Shown here: positions 53,318 to 64,000 of the stretch, one piece after another
Layout: each line of letters starts with the position of its first letter
Numbering within the stretch: position 1 is the first letter of the stretch
Source: Blasia pusilla
Taxonomy: Eukaryota > Marchantiophyta > Marchantiopsida > Blasiales
Direction of reading: 5' to 3'
Assembly: GCA_050084515.1 (NCBI GenBank)
Contig: CM114275.1
Coordinates: forward strand, 16,182,001 to 16,246,000
DNA length: 64,000 nucleotides
Translations under genes and position numbers: made by a program
The notes under the pieces: generated by a model
What the model saw: the letters and a program-made list of their open reading frames with translations, nothing else
What the model was told of the DNA's origin: nothing
The model's database searches: none

Positions 53318-53700
53318 CTTAAGGGCCGGGTCCCATGGGCCAACGTCAAGCACCGAAGTTGGCCGTTGTGAAAGACGATCTGCATCGGACGGTCTATAAT
53401 CCTTTGAAATGGACGTCGTCGGTGATATCTGGTGAGGGTGAGTGATTTGTATAGGTGGTCCTTGGTTTCCTCGCGCCCAAATTTTTTGGGCGCAAGAAAG
53501 GATTTGCATCCTTGCGAACGCATTGGGGCCGATCCAAATTCGAAAAAACTGGTCATTCTAGTTCCAATTCCGTCCCTTTTCGTTTGGTTGAATGCTTCCG
53601 GTTGAAATCGGCTGGAAAGCCGCCGCATGTCGGCAGTTCCAACCTGAAGGCGCCTTCTTCAAACCACCCCAAGAAGAAGGCCATGGGACCCGACCCTAAG
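53318..53700. mobile_element. MITE-like foldback element, 383 bp
   Basis: The left end CTTAAGGGCCGGGTCCCATGG is the reverse complement of the right end CCATGGGACCCGACCCTAAG except for one mismatch and one missing base, giving terminal inverted repeats of about 21 bp. A second perfect 9-bp palindrome (53473-53481 with 53485-53493) lies close to the centre. The size and absence of coding capacity fit a non-autonomous DNA transposon. A clear target-site duplication was not found, so the superfamily is open. Confidence 0.7.
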
Positions 53701-56562
53701 TTAGTAAATGGATGAGAAAAGCCAAGATAATGAGTGTTGATAAATCTGGTTGTGGTCCGAGAGGGCTAAAGCGACGAACGGATGGCATTGCAGACTTATT
53801 AAGTGCCGATCGAAAGTCACTTGCCTCTGAAAAGACCCCCTATTCAGGGGACTTGTGGGGTTTAATGTTCATATTATGACGAATATATATTACACGACGA
53901 TATCCGTCCGTTCGTGCATACGAAAGGAGTTGTTGGATGCCATCGAATAAGCAATTGCAATGACGACACAATAATCGAATAGCGTAATCCCACGAGATAT
54001 TTGACAATAATGGGACTGGATTTGGTACGTGCACACTCATGAAGAGCTGGAGCGCAATACGCCAAACCCCAAATCCTAAGAGGCGCTCCACGCAAACGCA
54101 AAAACCACCCACAAGTTAGCGAAGAGGCGTCTCATAATTCTCTCTCTCATTGTCATTGTTTGGTACTCACACACCCACGAATTAAGTACACCCTATCAAT
54201 GCTATATTGGGTGCTCCACACTCATTGCGGTGACTCCCACTTAGGCACCGGTTTCTTTATTTTATCTACTCGTTTCCCAACTCGTTAGCCTAAGATTTCA
54301 GATCTCCTCATAAAGGATAAAGAATAAATAAATAAATAAAAATGGGAAAGAAAGAAAATCAATTACGAAGCAAAGTACATAGTCCCCTACACCGTACCCC
54401 CACGCCATCACCGGTGATTCGTTTGCTCTCTTGTCCCACGACTCTCGTGAGTCGTAACACGAAAGCACGTACGTTACGAAGAAGCCATTCCTCCTCCCTC
54501 CGTCGTCCTCCAGGTCGAGGGAGTCGTGTGTTGCGGGACTGTATCTCTCTCTCACTACATCACTCACTCATTACACTTCCGTCCTCTCTGTGAAGTTCGC
54601 ACGCGTTCTCACCAATCGAACGGATGGCAATTGCTACAATTCCGTCCTCTGTCCCCTCCACTTTGGCCCGGTATTTTCTTTCCGGGTACACGGGGAGACT
54701 TTATTCACTTTTGCCGAGTGTGTGTCCCATAGCTTAGTCTTGAGTAAACCATACAAATCTTTTATTGTGCCTACACTAGTGAGCTGCATGTGTTGATGGA
54801 AGGTCCCCTTTAATATGTTTTTTTTCCATGCTATAATGGGTTACCCATGTTGGAATCTAGTTTTCAAGATTGAGGGTGAACATAGAGAATTAAATCCACC
54901 ATTGGTTCGTGCATTCTTTTCCCATCCAACAAAGGACTTGAATCTAGAAGGTTCTCATTTAATCCCTAAACGCATGAAGGCGTTTTTTTCCCCTTGATTC
55001 GGCCTTTTCAAATAAGTAGTCTTCATCTAATTGTATATCTAAATCTAATCATCCAAAAATAATACATGTTGCAAAATATCTTTGAATAAGTCACCAAAAG
55101 TCACACCCGGCTCAAGATGAGAAATCCCCACTATTGAGAAAATGAGGGGATTGATCTCCAATTTCAGGAGAGGGTAGGTTTAGGGAATTTCGGAAATGCA
55201 CAGTGTTTTGACCAATTGGATCTTTCCTGAAAAATATTCTTTCGCAACTTCTCCTTTATACCTACTCCCTCACTAGGATTTTTTCCGCCATCTCGCAAAG
55301 CTTCACACCATTGTGCCCCCGTTTCTACCATTCACTCATTTTGTGCCAAAGTGTGGACATCCAAAAAGTGTAGAGTTGTAGACAAAATACAACTACAACT
55401 CTTCTCCAACTTTGGAAAACCAACATACACAAAAGATATATCTGGAGATTGAACCCGCAAGCTAGGTTGCCTTCCCATCCAAGAATCACTATGGTTCCCA
55501 GTCATCAAATCCAATTCAAGTCCCCATTTGCATCCAAGATGCAAATGCACATGCACATGCAAAATAATATGAAAAATTGAAATGAAGAGAGATTGAACAA
55601 AAAAAAATGATGCAAGATTCACTCACTCGCCGTAGCCTACATAAGTCCTCCATATAAACTCCGAATTATGTGTAGGACTTAGTGAGATTTAAGAAATCAA
55701 CAGAGAAAATATATCCACTATTTTGGATACCATTCAAAAACCATTTTGGAGAAACTCCTTAGCAACATTGTTGTAAGGCCTCAAAAGCTTCTTAGCATCT
55801 ACATGCTTCCTAGCCAAACTTCAAGAGTGTTTGAGACCTTACCCTTTAGTAATAATTTTGGGGTTCTACGCCCTCCCCCTATCCTTTGGGGAAAGACTTT
55901 CTAGTCCCTTTTTTTGGCCCTCAACCCAACTCCTCGTATAGTCATCTCCGAACGGTTTCTCAGCTTCTGCATGTGAGTTTGCTGATATTTTTTTTTCGTT
56001 GGAACCGGATTCACATAGGATTTCCAAATCCACTTTTCTTGTCCTAAACGCATCTTGAGAATTAAATTTATGGTCCAAAATACAATCAAAATCCCAAATG
56101 CTAGTCGCGTTCAAAATCTGGTTGTCACCTCTTTAGCAACTACTCCTCCTAGACTTGACTCCTCTCAAGTCTTGGTTCAGGTTTCCTACTCGCAACCCTA
56201 AACGCATGAAACACTCAACTTTGTTTGGGTCTCATCTCTTACGTCTCTTGCATCTCTTCTACCTCTCCAACGCGCAAACCATCATCGCGTGAGTCCGCTA
56301 GAGTTTTGATGTTCCACTTGGCGCTTGTTTGGTTACAAGAGTCGCAACATATGATTTCTTACTTGATGAGGCAGACACCAAACCCATGTGTTTGTTTTCT
56401 CTTGTAGCTAGAAGCAATATTATCCCTAGGTGATGTCAAGAAAATGCATGTTGTCTACACAATCACCATATTATCTCATGCAAATGAATGAGCATTAAGA
56501 TTATCATTTAGAAAGTAGCAAAATTGATGTGGAGGGCTACAACCAAAAGAAGGGGAGTCACC
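53701..56562. other. Intergenic DNA, no gene seen
   Basis: Short frames on both strands only. Nothing recognisable between the foldback element and the solo LTR. Confidence 0.5.
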
Positions 56563-56567
56563 CTAGA
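56563..56567. repeat. Target-site duplication, left (CTAGA)
   Basis: CTAGA directly precedes the TG of the solo LTR and recurs directly after its terminal CA at 57569-57573. Five bases is the usual length for LTR element insertion. Confidence 0.85.
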
Positions 56568-57568
56568 TGTCGCGACCCTCATGACCAAACAAGTGCCAAG
56601 CGGAACATCGGAACATTAGCGGGCTCACGCTAAGATGGTTTGCGCGTTGGAGTTGTCTCAAAGAGGAGACAAGAGACGAGACGCGAGCGAGAAGTCGCGT
56701 TTCAGATGTGATGGTCGCGACTCAGAAACCTGGACCAAACGCGGAATGAGACTTGAAAGAAGTCGAGTCTAGGAAGTGGGTTGCCAAAGGAAAGATCCGG
56801 ATTTGGAACACCACTTGCGTTTGAGAATTTCCAACTGTATTTATGGCCATAACTTTTAGCGCCGAGATGTGTTTGGAGCAAATAAGAGTGCGTTGGAAAG
56901 CTTATGAAGAGACGGTTCAAACACACCAAAGATCGCTGCAAACGCATAAGCAGCGGTCGAGATAAGACCCGAAAACGACTGTAAGTGGAGTCGGGTTGAG
57001 GGCCACAATGAAAGGCCCGAACCTCTTTTCCCAAAGGGGAGGGGTTATTGGAGAACCCCAGAAGTACTAGTAAGGGGGAAGGTCTCCGAGAGTGCTTGGA
57101 ACCCAAACCCCACTTTGGGCGCCGCGGGGCGGCTCAAGGGCATGGAACGGAACGCGAGTTTGGGCGTTGGGTTGGAAAACCTACACCAAGTCCATTGAGG
57201 CGATTGTAGACATCCCTCTTGGATTTCACGCCGCGACTCAATTACTTGGGTCTCGGTTCGGAACTCACACGAGGACCGTTGAACAGTTTGGATCGCTAGG
57301 CGTGCAAGTGCCGTTTCAGATCCCTGGACTAACCAGGAAGTCTGTTCCAAGTCTTGAAGGACTTGCCATGTGTTGGGAGCTAGGAACTAAGGAAGGTTGA
57401 GCTTGATGAGACGCCGAGTTTAGGACTCGGTGGGTTGGAACGTTGTTCGCCAAACCCGACTAACGAGAGTGCGTGTTTGGGTGCAGATCGGCGATGAGTT
57501 CGTGACCTACTGAACGCACGCTTCCGCAACACTAAAGATTGACGTTCAAGGAGAGTAGGGGCGCGACA
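56568..57568 (+). mobile_element. Solo LTR, 1001 bp, with perfect 5-bp target-site duplication
   Basis: The element starts TGTCGCGACC and ends GGGGCGCGACA, so its ends form the inverted repeat TGTCGCG/CGCGACA with canonical TG...CA. CTAGA flanks it on both sides. No internal coding region is present, so it is the product of recombination between two LTRs, or a single-LTR insertion. The intact duplication and sharp ends suggest it is younger than its relative at 12116-13440. Orientation is given by analogy with that copy; no promoter was assigned. Confidence 0.85.
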
Positions 57569-57573
57569 CTAGA
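57569..57573. repeat. Target-site duplication, right (CTAGA)
   Basis: It is identical to 56563-56567 and directly follows the CA end of the solo LTR. Confidence 0.85.
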
Positions 57574-58074
57574 TATTGTGGGATTTAATCTCATTTGAAA
57601 ACAGAATATAAGAAAAAATCATAATGAATAACGAAATTAAGCAAATCTAAAGACCGAACTAAGAAAACCAAGTATCTAGTAAGTGTGGATGGTGTGCTGA
57701 GAATGAAAGCCCACGACATAGAGCCAGAAAGAAGAGGCATAAAAACTACTTACAGTGGCCGCACCTACAACCCTTAGAAAGTGGAATTAGTCCTAGTTGC
57801 ATGAGTCAACTCATAGAAAGTGGAATCTAACTGGTGAGTTTAGTCGATAAGGGGAATGCCCCTTCTTCTTTTTCAAGGCCGGTTGTGGCCTTTGGATACT
57901 TGACTCTATGAGTCAAGTTTTTCTGATGGGTTTTCCATCATGCATGTTTATTGAGGTTCATTCTTCTTTATGAGTTAACTACAAGTAATAAACAACTCAC
58001 AAAGAGTCCAAGAGCCAGTGCTATTAGCTCTAATCCCATGCAAACTGCAAACTCCAAGATCAAAGCACCAAGAG

Positions 58075-58126
<52 letters not shown>

Positions 58127-58530
58127 TGCAATTGGCCTCCCCCCATGAGTCAACCACAAGTGTGGCACAAAAAAAAAAAAACCAGTGTGCGGCCTTTAGA
58201 GGGGGGAGGTCGTAATGAGTTACTAAACACGTGTGAGATACATGTGGATAGTCTAAACGACGAGAAAAAAAATGACGCTTGTGTGTAGAGGCCGTGAAGA
58301 GTCCACAAGAGAGCACAATAAGCTCTAGTTTCATTCCTATTGACCAACCTCAAGTAAGTACTAAGCAAACTCCCAAAGAGTCCACGAGATAGAGAGCTTA
58401 TTAGCTCCAATCCCCCGATTTAGAGCCAACAAAGCTCTAAACTCTAAACAAACTTGCAAAATAGTAAATATGCATGATGGAAAAAGAGAGGGCACAAGTA
58501 GCCCCCCCACCTTCTTCGGTTTAAACTTTA
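57574..58530. repeat. Intergenic DNA with (GA)n tract and a diverged duplication
   Basis: A GA tract lies at 58077-58119. It separates two related segments: around 57998 (CACAAAGAGTCCAAGAGCC, then TTAGCTCTAATCCC) and around 58371 (CCCAAAGAGTCCACGAGAT, then TTAGCTCCAATCCC), about 373 bp apart. No gene is seen. Confidence 0.6.
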
Positions 58531-60475
58531 AGGTGGTCTAAGACTCTAAGACGCTGAGAGCTTTGTTACATAATAAAGTGGAAGATTTAGGTCGCGCGAG
58601 AACACCGGGGGAAGTTAGAGCGCGAAGGCCGTCTTCGGATAACGCGGCACATGCCCCATAGGGAGAGGACCAGTGGCAGCTCTCGCGCGCCAGCGACAAG
58701 CGCGAGAACACGAGCGGTTTGCGGAAAGCGGGGGGAAGAAAGACCGTTTGTGTGCGACTCTTCTCTCGGCCTCGGAGAGCGAAAGATGCAGATCTCAGAG
58801 ATCGACGGCATGAGATCCCGAGGAAACCATAGGGCCTGGCCACAGCCGTCCGATGCTGAGGCCCTAGGGGCGCCCAGGATAGGTGGCATCATCCGCGTGG
58901 ACTTGGATCGCTCAGGGGTAATAATCTGTTGGTTCCAAGAAGAAGGGCGTAAAGTGGCCGCCTCGTGATTCGTGGCCGTTCGCCAGTGGAGCAGAGCAAT
59001 CCATCTCGATTATGCACTCCAGTCCACACTCGTTCACTCACATGGGCTCACTCTGCCTTCCCGATAATAAAACAAACTGCAGTTCGTTATAACGAGATTC
59101 GCCATTCGCTCTTCTAATACAAGGACTGCCACATCGGGTCGCGTGCATCTCCGTTCCTCGGACCGCAATCCATCCATCCACGCTCCGTCGCGTTGCCTCC
59201 ATACGCCATCCACATGTGGCAGGACAGGTATTCTCCTCTAGTGCGGACGTACACCTCTATTGTCTACGTGTTATCCATAATAATTATGGACATCAAGATG
59301 AGGACAAAAACATTTTACGGTTTTTCATTAGTTTTTCTCAAACCTAAAATTTGAAAATCTTGAAAGACAAACGTGGAAGAAATCAATAAAACTGTATGTG
59401 GGCACATACATTTTCCAGCAGGCATGATCAGAAAGTTTAACAATTTTTTCCGACTTTGCAGTTTTTTCCCTGTTTTAAAAAAATTGTAACTTTCTAGTCC
59501 GACTTCTTATGAAACATGGCTAGATTTTTAAAAAAATCCGGATAGACTAAAAAAATAATACTGGTCTTAGCCCATTGGAGAAATATTCGTTGTGTTAGAA
59601 TCGGAGCCTCTGAGGAATCTTCTACTAGTGTAAGGGTTTAAACAGGCGGGGATGGGAGAGAAAATAATTAATAAACACAAATTGAGGATACATGGATAAT
59701 CTAGATGGTGAGAAAGAAAAACAGCCAATTTTTGTAGAAATAGTAATTATTGTTTATAACTAATTTTCAAAAAAATTAGATTTCATTTTAAATTAACTTA
59801 CAAATATTTTTTTATTAAAAAACAATGTAATTCATTGAAAAGGTTTATAGAATGAAAATGCACTCCAATGTGAATATAGATGTTACAGATGTAAATGTTT
59901 TGTTTCCAAAAGGAATAAGTCTTGTTTCAGAAGGGGAGTTTTCCTTGGAATTGTTTCCTTCAAATCTAAAGGCAATAGTACTGTGCATGTGTTATATATA
60001 ATCCAACATAAAATCCATAAAAACCGAACTAAATCCGATATACAAAATTATTTTCATACTCGAAGCTGACCCGTGTTGCGAGGGAAGAGCACGTTGACAA
60101 CGCAACCAAGATGAAGCCATTAGGAGATAATCCTTTCTTCATAACATAAATTTTTGGGATTTCCTTAAAATGAGTGTTGCACACAATCAAGCCCGTGGGG
60201 ATCCATCCATCCATACATACATACATACATGACATCCCCTGAATATTCAGTGGGCTTCAAGACGGGTATGAACGGGTAGCATTTGTGGCATGTTTGGTAG
60301 AAGTCTTGCGGCTCTTGCCCTGTTGCTGGTTCGACCGTGGCAGCAGTTAATTAATTGAGTTTATCACCTTGTCGCCCAGCTCTAAGGGATTCAATCATTT
60401 ACGGGAATATTTTGTTTTGGACTTCGACTGCCCGAACTCCACGTTGAATATACCAAGCATGTTTGAAACATCAAC
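58531..60475. other. GC-rich patch then AT-rich DNA, no gene seen
   Basis: 58531-59250 is GC-rich with open frames on both strands but no recognised protein. 59280-60060 is strongly AT-rich. A short CATC/CATA tetranucleotide run lies at about 60205-60231. Confidence 0.5.
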
Positions 60476-60811
60476 TTATGTTTGAAACTCGTTTGACTTT
60501 GCATGATCTGTAAAACCAGAGACCTTACAGTTTACAGCACCATCCCTAGCAAAGACACTCTTGCCTTTTCCTGCCCTACAAATCTTACAATGGATTTTTC
60601 CTGTGGAAGAATCAAATGTGATCCAATCATACATCGTGTACCTTACATCTTTCCAAGCTTGCCGGTTTTTTGTAGGTAAGGATGTATTGCTGCCCAATGT
60701 ACTCTGTTCTTCCCTCTCGTCTGATGATCCTGACAGAGCTATAACCTCTTGAAGTTCCTGGGGAACCTCCTTGCACAACAATTCATTCATAGTTCTCTGT
60801 CTTTTGGCCAT
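60476..60811 (-). CDS. Short protein with a transposase-type zinc finger, truncated
   Basis: The ORF starts at ATG and encodes 111 aa, beginning MAKRQRTMNELLCKEVPQEL, with an acidic/Ser linker and then a C-terminal finger: YDWITFDSSTGKIHCKICRA followed by FARDGAVNCKVSGFTDH. This layout (aromatic-rich strand, C-x2-C, GAVN-K, then His) resembles the zinc finger of hAT-related proteins such as the ZNF862 type. The expected second His is replaced: the sequence reads HAKSNEF and stops two codons later, so the finger is incomplete and the transposase core is absent. Upstream, TTTGTAG before the start suggests a 5' UTR splice acceptor. It may be a relic of a DNA transposon or a small domesticated gene. 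Confidence 0.55.
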   Translation of the reverse strand: MAKRQRTMNELLCKEVPQELQEVIALSGSSDEREEQSTLGSNTSLPTKNRQAWKDVRYTMYDWITFDSSTGKIHCKICRAGKGKSVFARDGAVNCKVSGFTDHAKSNEFQT

Positions 60812-62590
60812 TGCTACAACTACAAAGGTAAAAGGTAGACAATTAATGGCTTGAAAGCGAATATGAGAGCTTTCTGGATAATTTCCAGCAAGCGGTTGTG
60901 AATCACATATGTTCATACAACAGGTGTAGAGCTACATCGAGGTATACAACTGAGTACAGAAATCGTAGCCTCAACACCCTAAGATTTCTGCACAGCTGTG
61001 AACCAAATGCAAGGGAAGAAATGCCACAGCACAAAAGCAATAGAATAAAACCGCGAAGGCCCTTTCAATGTGAAGCCCTTGAGAGCAGGAAAATGAAATA
61101 CGGGTTAAGAGGAAAAAAGAAAATGTGTGGGTGAGCTGCCTCATGACTACGCAGCAAGAGCGAGAGAGAGGCCCACCAAGGTGCCAATCGGCCACAGAAC
61201 CAAAACGAGAACCCGCAGAAATCTGCGCGATTAGAACCGCAATGACCAAGTGAGGGAGTTCGATCTACAAAGAAGTTCTGAGAGAGTTCTACCCGCACAG
61301 TAAGAGCGGCTCCAGATCACCAAGGCTCACGAAATATGAAATCACAAGATTGCAAGCTTCCACACGAGTATGAATGACTAGAATGTTGCACAACAGCAGG
61401 TTGCACCGCATCAAACAGAAGCAATGCAAGACCTGAAGAAGAAGACGGAGGCACGAGCAGCGGGGGTGAGGCAATCAAGAGCGGAGACACTCCAGAGTCC
61501 AGAATCTCCAAGATAACTGAGCTCGACTCAATGAAGAAATGGCGGGTCTGATGTGGAGCAGCAAAAATCTGTCAACGGCGAGTAGTGGGAGGAGGCGCGA
61601 GAGAGAATCACGAGCGGGGCTGCAGGTTCCAGCAAAGGTGCACAAACACGGCTTGGAGTGAGGCAATCAAGAGCGGAAACACTCCAGAGTCCAGAATCTC
61701 CAAGATAACTGAGCTCGACTCAATGAAGAAATGGCGGGTCTGATGTGGAGCAGCAAAAATCTGTCAACGGCGAGTAGTGGGAGGAGGCGCGAGAGAGAAT
61801 CACGAGCGGGGCTGCAGGTTCCAGCAAAGGTGCACAAACACGAGCAGGAGTGAGCGGCCTCAGCGGAGCGTCGAACGAGACTGAACAAACTTCAACAAAG
61901 AAGTCTGAACGCGACGGAACAAGGAGGGCGAGCGGGGAACAAGGAGCACGAGCGGGGTTGCGGGCAGCGGGAGCGAATGTGGGCTGGAGTGGGGTCTCCA
62001 GAGTCCACACCCTCCACCCCTCCGTAGGGCCCCTGCCGGGCCTGCACCCTGCCCCGAGTCCCCAAGTCCGGAGTCCCGAGTGATGCGGCAGCGGGAGTCT
62101 GCGGGACTCATGAGAGCCGCAGCGGTGTAGCGGCTAGCCCATCTCTAAAAATATTTAGGGTTGTAAAATGGGCGGTTCAGATTAAAAGATCACATGGCCC
62201 CGGATTTCCGACAGCTAGAAAGGACGTCAGTAGATTTCCGCCAAATGTAACGAGGAGACGATTTAAATCCGACGTGACACAGGGCCCAATGTCCGTTGCC
62301 GTTCACGCCGTGGGGTATCCGGACCAAAGCCGACCGAAGCAGCCAGTTCAGGAGGATTTCCGAAACGTGTCCCCAACCCACCGGAAACCCAGCCGGGAAC
62401 TTTTAGCTGTAGTCGGAAATTTCTAAAAATGACCGGCCGGGATTACTCGTAACCCCGGATCTCCCCGTTCCTTGGAATATACTGGGGCGCAGGCAGCGGT
62501 TCTTAATCATGGTACAAATCTTGAAGCCGTGTTCCTCCCTTGATTCATTCGTCTTGTAAATTGTAGTGGTGTTGTGTTGCTTTTCAATGA
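60812..62590 (-). promoter_or_regulatory. 5' flank of the zinc-finger ORF, GC-rich
   Basis: The DNA upstream of the zinc-finger ORF becomes GC- and CpG-rich from about 61000 to 62500, like the 5' flanks of the other genes here, so a promoter is plausible. It contains the 192-bp tandem duplication. Open frames on both strands lack domains. Confidence 0.35.
61466..61842. repeat. Recent tandem duplication, period 192 bp
   Basis: 61466-61657 is followed by a near-identical copy from 61658 to about 61842; the first visible difference is one G-to-A change (61485 versus 61677). The period is a multiple of three, so open frames repeat in register. The high identity points to a recent event. Confidence 0.93.
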
Positions 62591-62599
62591 AGCACTTGG

Positions 62600-63200
62600 T
62601 AGCTGGTATTTATGAGGGAAATATTCAGGTGATTTATTGGCTCGCTCGCTCCAGTTTCTAAGCATTTCAATGGTTCGTAAATAATACGTGTGTCGCATAC
62701 CATTGAGCGCTTGGGAAGTTGTTGTTGGTATTTATGGTGGAGATATTCAGGTGACTTATCGATTGCTGCATTTCCTACATGCTCTTTGTTGGGTTGCCAA
62801 CGATTTGGGCTTGGGAAGTGGTTGTTATTTATGGTAGAAATCTGGAGGTAATGATCTAAGCCATACGGATTCAGCGGATGGCTTTCTTACATCTTCTCCT
62901 TATTTAGGGACTTCCAATTGGACGCCCTATTTTGCACGCAATGAAGCCTTCTCGGTTTGGAGTGGTTGTTATTTATGGTGGAAACCCTCTGGTGATGTCC
63001 CTTGTTGCACGGATTTATTTATTTATTGCTAAGCCCTTGCCTCCGTTGCTCGGACCCGTATTTAGGGCCTTTCGAACGTATATACTTACTCTTGCATTGC
63101 GTGAATGGATACATATATACATACATACGATTCAGGAGCCCTTCTCAACGAGCGGAGGATATTTATTTATTTGTGTTGGAAATGTTGAGGTGATGTTGCT
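62600..63200 (+). repeat. Degenerate tandem repeats around TATTTATGGTGGAAAT
   Basis: A core of the form GGT/GTT-ATTTATGGTGGARAT-TT-GGTGA recurs near 62606, 62727, 62825, 62968 and, more weakly, 63160, at spacings of about 100-145 bp. It is an old, diverged tandem array with no coding signal. Confidence 0.6.
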
Positions 63201-64000
63201 GATCATATACGGAAATGGTATACGCATCTTTGTTGGTTTGGGTCAGTGGGCGGCCAGTTGTGGGTCGAGGGTTTTCACGTGTTTTTGTGTTGGGGAGTGA
63301 TGGCATATTTATTTCCCAATGGCAAAAGATAGAAACCATTTCTTCACGTGTTTTGGTTTGGGTTTATGGGGATGGCAATTTGGTCAAATCCTTATATTCT
63401 CGTCTCTCTCTCTCAGTTGGAATCGAATACACTTCAGTTTTTAGGTTAATATGATTGGTTGGGGCCCCACCACCGAGAGGCCTTACGAGCGTTGGTAACG
63501 CGCTTTTCCTCAACAATTTTGACCGATTGGTAGGGCTGAGATTCCTCCTGCCCTTTTTTTGTTATAATAAAAATAAAATATTTTTTTTTCTATTGTTTTA
63601 ATGACGAGTCAGGAATCGGATTATCTTAGGACTAATCTCAGATTAACGCTCGCTTTGTTCCCTTTCGTCTTTTTGGTTGGTGGTTATATTAGGTGGATCA
63701 TTCGCGGGGACACGTAACGACTTTAGGGTTCAGCGATGAGATTCTCATTCATTTCTTTATTTTTTATATAATTATATAATTAAAAAAGTGTGGGGTTAGA
63801 GAAAAACCCTTCTCCTATTTTGACACCCCTATTTTTAGTATCTTTCTATTGTCGGCGCCTGTCCTTGTAAATACAAGATCTTCTATTTTTTACACTTGTC
63901 CCTTAAAGGTCTTTCTAGCGTTAACTCGTTTCTTTGAGGGTAATTAAATTAGGAGGAAAACTATGTCACCCATGCAACGGACAAACACATTTTTTTTTGA
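63201..64000. other. Intergenic DNA, no gene seen
   Basis: AT-rich with short frames; nothing recognised up to the window edge. Confidence 0.5.

Overview
The window is nuclear DNA of a land plant. It carries spliced genes with GT-AG introns, a plant Dicer-like gene, a plant-specific trafficking subunit, a TRM/LONGIFOLIA-type gene, long gene-poor stretches, (GA)n/(CT)n microsatellites and many decayed LTR retroelements. Gene structure and retroelement types suggest a seedless plant (bryophyte-like), but the species cannot be fixed from the sequence alone.

Layout. 292-6654 (minus): most of a DICER-LIKE 3 gene; its PAZ and RNase III exons lie beyond the left edge. 6.7-8.5 kb: CpG-rich upstream region. 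8.5-24.4 kb: retroelement territory, with AT-rich DNA, (GA)n-bearing duplications, an old LTR-like repeat (12.1-13.4 kb), a gag relic (16.3-16.8 kb), a minus-strand Ty3/gypsy 3' end (integrase tail, extra ORF, polypurine tract, LTR; 21.7 down to about 18 kb) and a TATA-bearing LTR (22.0-22.7 kb). 25835-31493 (plus): a complete ten-exon gene of 870 aa resembling TRIPP, a plant component of the TRAPPII tethering complex. 32.4-35.1 kb (minus): a decayed retroelement carrying a duplicated retropepsin and a C5 cytosine DNA methyltransferase domain; this is the most unusual object in the window. 35.3-42 kb: more LTR/gag relics and a 349-bp tandem duplication. 42666-47434 (minus): a complete four-exon TRM/LONGIFOLIA-like gene of 1240 aa, with a CpG-rich upstream region to about 50.5 kb. 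50.6-60.4 kb: gene-poor, with a 383-bp foldback element (53.3-53.7 kb) and a 1001-bp solo LTR with a perfect 5-bp target-site duplication (56568-57568). 60476-60811 (minus): a short ORF with a transposase-type zinc finger, upstream of which lies a 192-bp tandem duplication.

How it fits together. The three large genes are ordinary single-copy plant genes: small-RNA silencing, membrane trafficking and cortical microtubule organisation. They are separated by nested, mostly dead LTR elements. DCL3 makes the small RNAs that direct DNA methylation onto such elements, and one element here once encoded its own DNA methyltransferase, so host and element methylation functions lie within 30 kb; any functional link is inference. 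Exon junctions were derived by hand from reading frame, GT-AG sites and remembered family sequences; no database search was possible.
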